Virus record (IMG/VR): IMGVR_UViG_3300008216_000011
Location: 1 to 64,000 of that record
DNA from: a virus
DNA length: 64,000 bases
Reading direction: 5' to 3' (one strand)
Shown here: positions 18,531-27,028 of the stretch, piece by piece
Layout of the letters: each line of letters starts with the position of its first letter
Numbering within the stretch: position 1 is the first letter of the stretch
Made by a program: the position numbers and the translations under genes
Notes under the pieces: model-generated
Told to the model about the DNA's origin: nothing
What the model saw: only the letters and a program-made list of their open reading frames with translations
The model's database searches: none

Positions 18531-19360
18531 TGAGATCGCACACATACAAGCTTGAAGAACTAGTTATAGGCTATGGCCTAAATGCAATCTTGTATGCGTA
18601 TCTAAACAATTCAACAATCTTAATTAATGGCTCTCAGAAGCCGTTCAGATTCGATCTATGGGAGGGCAAGCAGAAGGCAGATATTTGGTCTGAAAAACTG
18701 TTTGCTCTCTCTTTGATTGGAAAATGCCCACTAGCCGATAAGGTCGATTCCATAAGAGTCGAAGATGGCCAAGTTAGCGTCATGACGAAAAATCTACGTC
18801 AAATAAAGATCGGATTTGAGAAACTTAGAATATTTGATGGGGATTCTGTTGAGGGTCTAGATTTCACCGAGAAGATAGAACAATACAGGGTTTTTGATTG
18901 GTTTAATGTACGTTCTGGCATGCGCCACGAGTTCGACAAAATAGAGACTATATCAAATTTTGTTAAATGCATACATTTCTACCCATCAGATCGGCTGGAT
19001 GGCAATCACCTAGACAAGAAAGATCTTGTTACTGAATCCTTTATCGATATATCAAATATTGACGATTTTGACGTTTCATCCACGGTCGCTCGCCTTAAAA
19101 CGCTAGCGACAATGAAAGAGAATGGCATAAAAGGCACCAGAAACGGCAGGTCCATGGAAGATCCAACCAAGTACAAACATTACGCTCTCAAAATAGAGTA
19201 TGATCGACGCGAGAAATATAAGAATAAAAGATTATTTGTGACAGGAGACTTGCCAAAGGGAGTTAAATTTGATATAACTAATGAGAGCGTTTTGTTGTCC
19301 CAGTTAGCCGACAAGACACATACTTCAAAAGTTGAGAGGCAACTAATACTTGGAAAGTAA
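18530..19360 (+). CDS. unknown protein between GroES-like and DnaE genes
   Basis: A 276-residue soluble protein with no catalytic motif I recognise. Acidic and aromatic residues dominate the N-terminal half (a compact-looking YGLNAILYAYLN opening). The last 80 residues are Lys/Arg-rich, suggesting nucleic-acid contact. Its start shares bases with the GroES-like stop (TAATG) and its end overlaps the next gene, so it belongs to the same translation unit as the DnaE polymerase. Confidence 0.55.
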   Translation: MRSHTYKLEELVIGYGLNAILYAYLNNSTILINGSQKPFRFDLWEGKQKADIWSEKLFALSLIGKCPLADKVDSIRVEDGQVSVMTKNLRQIKIGFEKLRIFDGDSVEGLDFTEKIEQYRVFDWFNVRSGMRHEFDKIETISNFVKCIHFYPSDRLDGNHLDKKDLVTESFIDISNIDDFDVSSTVARLKTLATMKENGIKGTRNGRSMEDPTKYKHYALKIEYDRREKYKNKRLFVTGDLPKGVKFDITNESVLLSQLADKTHTSKVERQLILGK

Positions 19361-20252
19361 TACAGAAAATCTTAATACTTTTCATTTGTCAGGAATTATC
19401 CCTGTCAGTGGAATAGCCACCGACTTCGGCTTCGAATGGTCAGATTGTCTGATGCCAATTGGAGCCAACTACACGGCCGTCGAACGCGCCGTGGTTGAGT
19501 GTGCCTACGCCGGCTGTGAAAACATATGGATCGTCGCTGACGACGACGTTAGCCCTCTTCTGCGACACAGACTAGGAGACTACTTGCAGGATCCGCATTC
19601 CATGAAGAAAGCGGCCTTCACTAAGTTTCCAGCTTCTAACTGGAGATCTATACCGATATATTACGTTCCAATTAACCCCAAAGACCGCGGCAAGATTGAC
19701 TGCTATGGGTGGAGCATTCTGTATGGGGCTATGACCGCATATCACATTTGCCGCAGGTTTAGCCGGTGGACAATCCCAGACCGGTATTACGTCGCCTTCC
19801 CTCTTTCAGTGTATAGTCCGTGGATTCCGGAAAAACACCGAACTGCGATATCGAGCAAAAAGCCCTTCTACCTATCAAAAGGTGGAAAAACCATCAAAGA
19901 TGGAGAGATGCTTGGTTTTACATTTAATGGTGAAGATTTTAAGAGATTCCGAAAAGTTTTACGCGATAATTCTCGTGCCTATACCGCAAACAACCTAGTT
20001 GACGGGAAATATCCACAAGAAAAGCTGCCGCCTGAAAAAACATACATTTCTCGCAACTTTACCCTTGACAGGGTTTTTGAATCAGCTATAATTAAGGAGT
20101 CTGAAGTTGTAGAGCTTCCATGGCAATACGATATAGTAGATTGGGAAGGTTATTGTAAGTTCTTAGGATCTCCCGAAAGAGCGAAAATAAAACGACCGTC
20201 TAAGAAGACTTTAAGCTTTCATAAATTGAACAAAATAGGAGAAGATGAATGA
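19350..20252 (+). CDS. unknown protein, nucleotidyltransferase-like opening
   Basis: A 300-residue protein. The N-terminus reads IIPVSGIATDF, then SDCLMPIGANYTAVERAV, then YAGCENIWIVADDDV. This resembles the start of sugar-nucleotide transferases (PVAGxGTR, K-LMPIG, a-aGi--I-iv-), but the nucleotide loop is altered and the Arg and Lys are missing. It is probably a relative with a changed role. The TTG start overlaps the upstream gene. It lies directly before the DnaE gene, overlapping it by 4 nt, so an accessory role in replication is possible. Confidence 0.5.
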   Translation: MESNTENLNTFHLSGIIPVSGIATDFGFEWSDCLMPIGANYTAVERAVVECAYAGCENIWIVADDDVSPLLRHRLGDYLQDPHSMKKAAFTKFPASNWRSIPIYYVPINPKDRGKIDCYGWSILYGAMTAYHICRRFSRWTIPDRYYVAFPLSVYSPWIPEKHRTAISSKKPFYLSKGGKTIKDGEMLGFTFNGEDFKRFRKVLRDNSRAYTANNLVDGKYPQEKLPPEKTYISRNFTLDRVFESAIIKESEVVELPWQYDIVDWEGYCKFLGSPERAKIKRPSKKTLSFHKLNKIGEDE

Positions 20253-23200
20253 GCGAAGAAAACAACAGGGTAAAGTCAAAGATTCCATTCGTTGGCCTGC
20301 ATGCACACAGTGTGGCGGGGTCAATATTTGATGCAATTGGTTTCCCGCCCGAACACATGGATTTTGCATATCAGAATGGCTCAGAGGCCCTAGCACTGAC
20401 AGACCACGGCAATATGAACGGTTTCAGTCATCAGATTCTCCACGCCAAAAAGATGAAAGCGGAAGGGCGCGACTTTAAGCCAATCTTTGGATGTGAAGCC
20501 TATTTTCTGCCGAGTGTGGCCGAGTGGCAAGAGGACTATGATCGCATTCGCGAAGAAACGAAAAAGAAGAGCCAGCTAAATAGCGAACTCAGCGGCGCCA
20601 CCGTTGAATCGGAAGGCGAAAGCAAAAAGGCAATAAAGAACATTCTAAACCGACGGCGCCACCTAGTTTTGTTGGCAATGAACCAGACCGGCCTAAATAA
20701 TCTCTTTAAGCTTATTTCAGAGAGTTACCGTTCCGAAAATTTCTATCGATATCCGCGAATCGACTATTCTCTTTTAGAGAAGTACAGCGAGGGGGTCATC
20801 GCCTCTTCTGCCTGTTTGGGTGGAGTTTACGCTGGAAACTATTGGGAGAATCGAGACGACGGAGAAGAGGCTGTCCTAGAGGCAATGAGGGAAACTACTC
20901 GCCGAATGGTTGACATCTTCGGGGACAGGTGGTTTGCCGAATTACAATGGAACTCAGTTCCGGAGCAACATGATCTGAACAAGTACATTATTAAGATGCA
21001 TGAGGAGTTCGGAGTCGAACTGATTTCGACTGCAGACAGTCATTATCCCGATCCGGATGCCTGGAAGGATCGTGAGCTTTATAAGCGCCTAGGTTGGTTG
21101 GGCCGCGGCACCCCTGACTGGATGGAGGATACTAGCCTGCCCCCGGGGGTCGAGGAGATCGGGTATGAATTATATCCGAAGAACGGCGATCAAATGTGGG
21201 CATCCTTCAAACAGTATGCAGCTGCAGCCAACGAGACATACGACGAGGATATGGTTCTTAAGTCTATCACAAACACTCACGACATCGCAATGAATCGCAT
21301 TGAGGATTTCGAACCGGACACAACAGTTCGACTACCAGATTTCGTTGTACCAGAAGGAGCTACCGCTACTCAGGCACTTACTCGCTTGGCAATCAATGGC
21401 CTCAGGGACTTGGGACTACAGGAAAAAGAAAACTACCTACGCCGACTAAAGATGGAGCTAGGTGTCATCGATGATCGCGGCTTCAGTAAATACTTCTTGA
21501 CGATGAAGGCCATCGCCGACCGCGCAAACACAATTCAATTGACCGGCCCGGGCCGCGGATCCGCAGCAGGTTCCTTGGTCGCATATGCGCTGGGAATAAC
21601 ACAGGTTGATCCTATCCGGTGGAATTTGCTGTTCGAAAGATTCTTGCGCAAAGACGCAACTGACTATCCGGATATTGATTACGATGTCGCCGATCCAATG
21701 AAGTTAAAAGAGATTTTAATTGAAGAGTGGGGTGAAAACACCGTAGTACCGATTTCGAATTGGAACACGCTGCAGCTGCGCAGTTTAATTAAGGATATTT
21801 CAAAGTTTTACGGAGTTCCGTTTACAGAGGTCAATCCCGTAACTAGTAGAATGATCAGAGAGGCCACCCCGGCCGCTAAGAAGAAGCATAATATTAAGAG
21901 TGGAGTCTACAATCCAACATGGCAAGAGGTCATGGAATTTAGCTCATCGCTTAAGAGCTTCCTGGCGAAATACCCACACATCAAGACCCACGTTGAAATG
22001 TTGGTTGGACAGGTTCGCTCCTGTAGCCGCCACGCCGGCGGAGTTGTTATTGCGGAAAACCTAGACGAATGTATGCCGCTAATTAACTCCGGAGGTGTGA
22101 GACAGACTCCGTGGTCTGAGGGCCAGAATGTCCGCCACTTGGAGCCGCTAGGTTTTATCAAATTTGATATTTTAGGACTGGCATCTCTTCGTATGATCCA
22201 GGGTGCGATTAAACATGTTCTCAAGCGCCATGAGGGGGTAGAAAATCCAACATTTGAAGACGTTAAGAAGTTTTACGAAACTAGGCTCCATCCGGACGCT
22301 ATCGACTTCGAAGACAAAAAGGTTTACCATAACGTCTTCCACAAAGGCAATTGGGCCGGAATCTTCCAGTTTACTGAGGGGGGCTCTCAGAGGTTCTGTA
22401 AGAACGCAAAGCCAACTAATCTGATTGACTTGGCTTCAATTACTTCAATCTATCGCCCGGGCCCATTGGGCGCGAAGGTGGACAAGGCCTTTGTTGAGGC
22501 AAAGAAAAACCCGGAGGATGTACACTACATCAACGACACCGTACGCGAGATTACAGAGGAGTCATACGGCTTTTTGATCTTTCAGGAACAGATCGCAATG
22601 TTGGCCCACAAGCTAGGCAAGAATCTGTCTCTAGATGAGGGGAACCTTTTGCGGAAGGTGCTAACAAAGAAGGGTACCGGGAAAGACAGCGTAAAGCAGA
22701 ACATCTATAAGAAGTTTATGGCCGGCTGCAGCGAAAAGGCAATGAGGACGACAACTGCTCAAAAGCTTTGGGATACGTTTGAATACTTCTCAGGATATGG
22801 TTTTAACAAATCACATGCGGTTTCTTATTCGATCTTGTCATTCCAGTGTGCTTGGCTGTTGACATACTACCCTGCTGAGTGGATGGCTGCATTCTTGGAC
22901 AAAGAGCCAGAATCTCGCAAGGAACGCGCCATCAATATCGCCAAGAACTATGGCTTTAATATTCAGGAGGTTGATATTGGACATTCCGGCCGCGTTTGGG
23001 AAATTTCGGATGATGGAAACACCCTGATTCAGCCCTTGAGTTCGATTAAGGGACTAGGCGAGACTGCGATTGAACAGATTGTTAATAATCGACCGTTTAA
23101 TGATGTTGAAGAATTCTTGTTTAATGAGAATATTGTTTATAGTAAACTTAACAAGAAAGCTCTGAGTGTCTTGGTCAGATCGGGTGCGCTGTCCTCACTG

Positions 23201-23692
23201 AAGGATGAAAGGTTCACTGGTAATAAGCATTTCTGGTCTGCAATTGCGCTAGAGAGACCAAAGAACAAAAAGAAGCTGCGAGAGAACATAGACATGTATG
23301 CTCCGGAGGGAGAGTTCACAGAAGAGGAGACGATCCAGAATATTGTTTCCTTGACAGGAGTTTTCCCAATGAACCGGGTTATGGAATCTGGAATTCGCGA
23401 GAGGCTAGCCGAATTGTACGTCCCGCCAATCTCCCAGTTCGATCCGGATCTTCAGCTAGCTTGGTTCATTCCTCGCGAAATAATTCCAAAGAAAACAAAG
23501 AATGGTAAAGATTATTGGATTCTCCGCGTTATTGACGACAAGGCGGCGGTTACAAGTATTAAATGTTGGGGTGTTCGTCCCGAGAAGGATGTGGTACACT
23601 TAAATCGGCCATACATGAGCCGACTAGATTACGATCCGGACTGGGGATTCTCAACAAGATCAATTCGTCATAATTTTAGACTACTAGGATAG
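20249..23692 (+). CDS. dnaE: DNA polymerase III alpha subunit (DnaE type)
   Basis: A 1147-residue C-family replicase. The PHP domain opens FVGLHAHSVAGS and continues ALALTDHGNMNG and PIFGCEAYF. The polymerase core has GPGRGSAAGSLVAYALGIT, the catalytic acidic motif YPDIDYDVAD (~474) and FDILGLASLR (~638), followed by the GYGFNKSHAVSYSILSFQ region. The C-terminal ~200 residues hold a helix-hairpin-helix/OB-type part. It is near bacterial DnaE in length (1160). It should be the main replicative polymerase. The overlap with the previous gene suggests coupling. Confidence 0.9.
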   Translation: MSEENNRVKSKIPFVGLHAHSVAGSIFDAIGFPPEHMDFAYQNGSEALALTDHGNMNGFSHQILHAKKMKAEGRDFKPIFGCEAYFLPSVAEWQEDYDRIREETKKKSQLNSELSGATVESEGESKKAIKNILNRRRHLVLLAMNQTGLNNLFKLISESYRSENFYRYPRIDYSLLEKYSEGVIASSACLGGVYAGNYWENRDDGEEAVLEAMRETTRRMVDIFGDRWFAELQWNSVPEQHDLNKYIIKMHEEFGVELISTADSHYPDPDAWKDRELYKRLGWLGRGTPDWMEDTSLPPGVEEIGYELYPKNGDQMWASFKQYAAAANETYDEDMVLKSITNTHDIAMNRIEDFEPDTTVRLPDFVVPEGATATQALTRLAINGLRDLGLQEKENYLRRLKMELGVIDDRGFSKYFLTMKAIADRANTIQLTGPGRGSAAGSLVAYALGITQVDPIRWNLLFERFLRKDATDYPDIDYDVADPMKLKEILIEEWGENTVVPISNWNTLQLRSLIKDISKFYGVPFTEVNPVTSRMIREATPAAKKKHNIKSGVYNPTWQEVMEFSSSLKSFLAKYPHIKTHVEMLVGQVRSCSRHAGGVVIAENLDECMPLINSGGVRQTPWSEGQNVRHLEPLGFIKFDILGLASLRMIQGAIKHVLKRHEGVENPTFEDVKKFYETRLHPDAIDFEDKKVYHNVFHKGNWAGIFQFTEGGSQRFCKNAKPTNLIDLASITSIYRPGPLGAKVDKAFVEAKKNPEDVHYINDTVREITEESYGFLIFQEQIAMLAHKLGKNLSLDEGNLLRKVLTKKGTGKDSVKQNIYKKFMAGCSEKAMRTTTAQKLWDTFEYFSGYGFNKSHAVSYSILSFQCAWLLTYYPAEWMAAFLDKEPESRKERAINIAKNYGFNIQEVDIGHSGRVWEISDDGNTLIQPLSSIKGLGETAIEQIVNNRPFNDVEEFLFNENIVYSKLNKKALSVLVRSGALSSLKDERFTGNKHFWSAIALERPKNKKKLRENIDMYAPEGEFTEEETIQNIVSLTGVFPMNRVMESGIRERLAELYVPPISQFDPDLQLAWFIPREIIPKKTKNGKDYWILRVIDDKAAVTSIKCWGVRPEKDVVHLNRPYMSRLDYDPDWGFSTRSIRHNFRLLG

Positions 23693-23706
23693 AAAGGAAA
23701 AGTAAA

Positions 23707-23862
23707 ATGGCTAGAAGAATAAAGACAACGACAGGAAGAAGTGATAAGGCAAATAAGAAGAAAAGCGCGCAGGGTTGCGGCAAGTTCACTAAGTGGCGAC
23801 GCCCCGGCCCCAACGGCGGAAACAAGAAATACCGCAAGAAGTATAGGGGACAAGGACGATGA
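23707..23862 (+). CDS. small very basic protein
   Basis: A 51-residue protein with about a third Lys/Arg and many Gly/Asn, ending YRKKYRGQGR. SD GAAAGGAAA lies 6 nt before the ATG, and its TGA overlaps the next ATG. Composition suggests binding to nucleic acid or an acidic protein. The Arg-Gly-Gln-Gly-Arg ending is one I have seen in small proteins of marine phages, without known function. Confidence 0.6.
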   Translation: MARRIKTTTGRSDKANKKKSAQGCGKFTKWRRPGPNGGNKKYRKKYRGQGR

Positions 23863-24053
23863 TCGCTGACATAATTGTCGACCTACAATATGGTGATTGC
23901 GGGAAGGGCAAGGTAACTCACCACCTTCTACGTACTTTGAAATATACTCACTGTATTCGCTATAACGGCGGGTGCAATGCTGGCCACACTATCTTCCATG
24001 AAGGCAAGAAGTTTGTGACACATCAAAAAACTATGGTTTATGCTGTGTTGTAA
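23859..24053 (+). pseudogene. truncated adenylosuccinate-synthetase-like fragment
   Basis: Only 64 residues: the N-terminal nucleotide-binding part of a PurA-family enzyme, with YGDCGKGKVTHHLL and GGCNAGHTIFHEGKKF, then a stop. A full enzyme is ~330-430 residues, so this cannot be active alone. It is clearly related to, but diverged from, the start of the intact gene at 24630, and an HNH endonuclease gene follows 28 nt later. The simplest reading is an old duplicate cut off by HNH gene insertion. A translated regulatory peptide cannot be excluded, as SD and start are intact. Confidence 0.75.
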
Positions 24054-24081
24054 TACTATATATTATAGGAGGTATTGAAAG

Positions 24082-24627
24082 ATGAACTATAAAATCTGCA
24101 AAACCTGTAATATTGAGAAACCTGCCAAGGACTACTATAAACAACAGGGCGGAATGTTGGGTGTCAAAGCCCACTGTAAAGAATGTTATACTCGCATCCG
24201 CGCTCGGAACAAGTCTGAGGCTACGCGAGAAAGAAATAGGATTCGACAGCGACAATATTATAGAGACAACACTGAGCTTTTAGTAGCGAAGCAGAAAGAG
24301 TATTACGAGAATAACAAAGATAAGGTAAAGGAATACCGTAAGCGGCCGCTTGTTCGATATAAGAAATATATTCGGGGCGCCGAAGAGAGAGGGCTCGACT
24401 TCTCTCTTACCGAACAGGAGTTTCTGTCGTTTTGGCAAAAAGAGTGTTACTATTGTGGCGCCATACCAGAAACCATAGGGATTGATAGAATGAGAAATGA
24501 AGAAGGATATAGTTTGGACAATGTAGTTGCATGCTGCAAAGATTGTAATTTTTTGAAGCACAACTTGACACCAGAGGTCTTTCTTGATAGGATAAAGAAG
24601 ATATACAATTATCAAAATAGGAGTTAG
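24082..24627 (+). CDS. HNH homing-type endonuclease
   Basis: A 181-residue protein. An N-terminal zinc-finger-like CKTCNIEKPAKDYY with a second CKEC pair is typical of phage HNH proteins. A basic coiled middle follows, then an HNH core with CYYCGAIPETIGIDRM and VVACCKDCNFLKHN (D/N-type His-Asn variant). SD AGGAGG 8 nt before ATG. It lies exactly between the PurA-like fragment and the intact PurA/PurZ gene, as expected for a free-standing homing endonuclease that invaded a duplicated locus. Confidence 0.8.
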   Translation: MNYKICKTCNIEKPAKDYYKQQGGMLGVKAHCKECYTRIRARNKSEATRERNRIRQRQYYRDNTELLVAKQKEYYENNKDKVKEYRKRPLVRYKKYIRGAEERGLDFSLTEQEFLSFWQKECYYCGAIPETIGIDRMRNEEGYSLDNVVACCKDCNFLKHNLTPEVFLDRIKKIYNYQNRS

Positions 24628-24629
24628 TA

Positions 24630-25628
24630 ATGATAGCAGATATAGTAGTGGGATTGTCTTTTGGAGACGAAGGAAAAGGAAAAGTAACGCATCAGCTTTT
24701 AAAGTCAGGCAAATATACACATTGTCTGCGGTACAACGGGTCTAATAATGCCGGACATACGATTTATCACAAGGGTGAAAAGTTTGTTCTGCATTCTATT
24801 CCTATGGGCGTCTTCTTTGGCGTCAAGTCAATCATCGGCGCAGGATGCGTCGTAAACCTTGAGCAGTTCTTCAGCGAAATCGAAATGCTGGAAGAAGGTG
24901 GCATCCCCACCGAAGGGTTGGTTTGTATTGCCAACAGTGCGCATGTTATAACGGATGAGCACCTAGAGGAAGATGGTAAAGAATTCTCGATTGGCACAAC
25001 GAAGAAGGGGAATGGGCCAGCCTACCGCGATAAGTATGCGCGCACCGGAACCCGAGCCGAAGCCGTAGAAGCCTTAAATGATTATACTGTAGATCTGTAT
25101 AAAGAACTACATTCTGCCTCTCCCACCGTTGTGCTGCTAGAGGGTGCTCAGGGTTTCGGCCTCGATATTGATTGGGGTGATTACCCATATGTTACATCCA
25201 GTCACTGTACTAGCGCCGGCGCCCTGTTGAATGGGATTCCACCATTCTCTGTAAGAAAGGTTTACGGTGTTGCGAAGGCGTATGAGACATATGTCGGTGC
25301 AAAGAAGTTCGAACCCGATTCTCCTATATTTCAAAAATTGAGAGATGTCGGCAACGAATACGGTGCAACAACCGGCCGGCCCCGGCAATGCAATTGGACA
25401 AACTTGAGCCTTTTAGAAAAGGCCGCTAAGATCAATGGAATCACTGATCTCATCATAAACAAGGTTGATGTGATGAGGGAGGTGGGCGAGTGGAATCTCA
25501 GGTTTGATGATTCTATGATTACGAGACTTCAAGAGGAAGAAGCTTGGAAGAATTATATAAGATACTTCTTCAACAAAAAGATAAGAAACCTAACAATTTA
25601 TTTTTCAGAAACACCAGAAAGGATATAA
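24630..25628 (+). CDS. adenylosuccinate synthetase family (PurA or PurZ0-like)
   Basis: A 332-residue enzyme joining Asp to a purine monophosphate with GTP. Visible motifs: FGDEGKGK (catalytic Asp), NNAGHTIYHKGEKFVLHSIP (catalytic His), IGTTKKGNGPAY, EGAQGFGLDIDWGDYPYVTS, ATTGRPRQ and INKVDVM (guanine specificity). It is ~100 residues shorter than bacterial PurA, in the size range of archaeal PurA and phage PurZ/PurZ0. Classical PurZ has Ser in place of the GDEGKGK Asp; here Asp is kept. The usual GWLD after the Arg-rich loop is NWTN. Host-type PurA or dGMP-using PurZ0 are both possible. A guaB-like gene lies 1.4 kb downstream. Confidence 0.8.
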   Translation: MIADIVVGLSFGDEGKGKVTHQLLKSGKYTHCLRYNGSNNAGHTIYHKGEKFVLHSIPMGVFFGVKSIIGAGCVVNLEQFFSEIEMLEEGGIPTEGLVCIANSAHVITDEHLEEDGKEFSIGTTKKGNGPAYRDKYARTGTRAEAVEALNDYTVDLYKELHSASPTVVLLEGAQGFGLDIDWGDYPYVTSSHCTSAGALLNGIPPFSVRKVYGVAKAYETYVGAKKFEPDSPIFQKLRDVGNEYGATTGRPRQCNWTNLSLLEKAAKINGITDLIINKVDVMREVGEWNLRFDDSMITRLQEEEAWKNYIRYFFNKKIRNLTIYFSETPERI

Positions 25629-25629
25629 A

Positions 25630-26232
25630 ATGAAAATTACAACAACATACTCTCCCTTACTAAAGGATCCCGAATTACAGAGAAACCCTGTTATTATCAG
25701 GGTTAACGAATTTAATAATCGAGCAGCGAAGGATTTTGAGACACAGATTACTCGGGCCCATAATACCGGACAGCCTGTTATTCCAATTGTCATTGATTCG
25801 TATGGAGGGCAGGTGTATAGCCTTATGAGCATGATCTCCTCTATTAGACACTCAGAGTTACCAGTCGCGACGATTATCGAAGGAAAGGCGATGTCTTGCG
25901 GAGCAATTCTGTTTTCTTTCGGTGCCGATGGCATGAGATTTATGGATGCTGACGCAACGCTGATGATCCATGATGTTTCATCGGGAATGTGGGGGAAGAT
26001 CGAAGAGATCAAAGCCTCTGCCGCAGAAGCTGAGAGATTGAACCAGAAGATCTATCGCATGATGGCGACCAACTGTGGGAACCCGGAAGAATATTTTTTG
26101 GAAATGATTCATGACCGCGGCCACACAGACTGGTTCCTTGATGCAGCAGAGGCTAAGAAGCATAATTTAGCAAACGAGATCCGAGTTCCAAAATTTAATA
26201 TTCTTGCGAACGTCGCGATCAATTTCGAATAG
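25630..26232 (+). CDS. ClpP-like serine protease (first copy)
   Basis: A 200-residue ClpP/crotonase-fold protein. The Ser nucleophile is in GKAMSCGAILF (S89), His in LMIHDVSSG (H114), and an Asp lies in HTDWFLDAAEAKKHNL near the C-terminus. VIDSYGGQVYS matches the oxyanion strand. It should form barrels that degrade proteins fed by an ATPase (host ClpX/A), or act as a prohead-type protease. A second, quite different ClpP-like protein is at 30.2 kb. Starts 1 nt after the PurA-family stop. Confidence 0.8.
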   Translation: MKITTTYSPLLKDPELQRNPVIIRVNEFNNRAAKDFETQITRAHNTGQPVIPIVIDSYGGQVYSLMSMISSIRHSELPVATIIEGKAMSCGAILFSFGADGMRFMDADATLMIHDVSSGMWGKIEEIKASAAEAERLNQKIYRMMATNCGNPEEYFLEMIHDRGHTDWFLDAAEAKKHNLANEIRVPKFNILANVAINFE

Positions 26233-26240
26233 AGGTTATT

Positions 26241-26756
26241 ATGAGTGTTGGACCTAATTTATGGAAGAAGGAAGGTGGCGCCGTTGGGTTTAGTTCGAAA
26301 TCTGTTGAATGGGATACCCCGGCCGCATTCTTTCAACGTTTGGATTTAAGTTTTTCATTTACTTTGGATCCTTGCGCAACAGAGAGAAACGCAAAGTGTA
26401 GCAAATTCTACACCATTGAGCAGAATGGCCTAGAGCAAGATTGGGGTGGGGAGACTGTTTTTGTTAACCCGCCCTACGGCCGCGGCATCGGTGCCTGGGT
26501 TGAAAAGGCTTATAAGGAGAGTAAGAAACACAATACGACAGTTGTTATGTTGATTCCCTCTCGCACAGACACGAAGTGGTGGCACAATTATGTTATGAAG
26601 GCCAAAGAGGTTTATCTTCTTAAGGGAAGGTTGAAATTTGGTGATTCGAAGAATGCTGCGCCATTTCCTTCTGCAGTGGTGGTATTTGAGTCTGACAGTC
26701 TTCTAGCGCGCACCCCCTCAACCAATCCGCGCATGTTTTCATTAGAAAGGACATAG
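26241..26756 (+). CDS. phage-type DNA N6-adenine methyltransferase
   Basis: A 171-residue protein. WDTPAAFFQRLD and FTLDPCATERNAKC lead to VFVNPPYGRGIGAWVEKA, whose NPPY is the methyl-transfer motif IV of adenine methylases. The pattern is that of the small phage Dam family (PF05869 type). It would mark phage DNA against host nucleases or for regulation. If this phage really replaces adenine with 2-aminoadenine, the substrate base would be unusual. SD GAGG lies before the ATG. Confidence 0.8.
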   Translation: MSVGPNLWKKEGGAVGFSSKSVEWDTPAAFFQRLDLSFSFTLDPCATERNAKCSKFYTIEQNGLEQDWGGETVFVNPPYGRGIGAWVEKAYKESKKHNTTVVMLIPSRTDTKWWHNYVMKAKEVYLLKGRLKFGDSKNAAPFPSAVVVFESDSLLARTPSTNPRMFSLERT

Positions 26757-26758
26757 GT

Positions 26759-27028
26759 ATGAAAAAAATTAGAAAAGTAGTAAAAAAGAATAAAAAGAAA
26801 GAGTCGAACGATGCACTTTCTGCTTTGGAGAAGAAGGCTAGCCTCTTCTTAGATATGCCGTCTGAGTGCTGTGTGTGCAGCGAAGAATTCGATAAGGAAG
26901 ATAAAGAGATGGTAGAGACTTGGCAGGTTTCAGTTTATGAAGAAAGAAAGCTGGTTAGATTAACCTGCCCAGTGTGTCACGGCAAGGTCAAAAATTTCAT
27001 TGAAAGGATAAGAAATGAACAGGAATAA
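26759..27028 (+). CDS. small zinc-ribbon-like protein
   Basis: An 89-residue protein. A Lys-rich N-terminus (residues 1-20) precedes a four-Cys site: CCVCSEEF near residue 39 and LTCPVCHG near 70, spaced like a treble-clef or zinc-ribbon fold. It may bind nucleic acid or a protein partner. It overlaps the IMP dehydrogenase-like gene by 14 nt and starts 2 nt after the methylase stop. Confidence 0.6.
   Translation: MKKIRKVVKKNKKKESNDALSALEKKASLFLDMPSECCVCSEEFDKEDKEMVETWQVSVYEERKLVRLTCPVCHGKVKNFIERIRNEQE

Noticed and set aside
23859-24627. Group I intron with HNH in a purA-like gene
   Set aside because: The downstream gene has its own full N-terminus, so the parts cannot be two exons of one gene.
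24630-25628. Classical PurZ assignment
   Set aside because: The catalytic Asp in GDEGKGK is kept, while known PurZ has Ser there; I therefore leave PurA or PurZ0 open.
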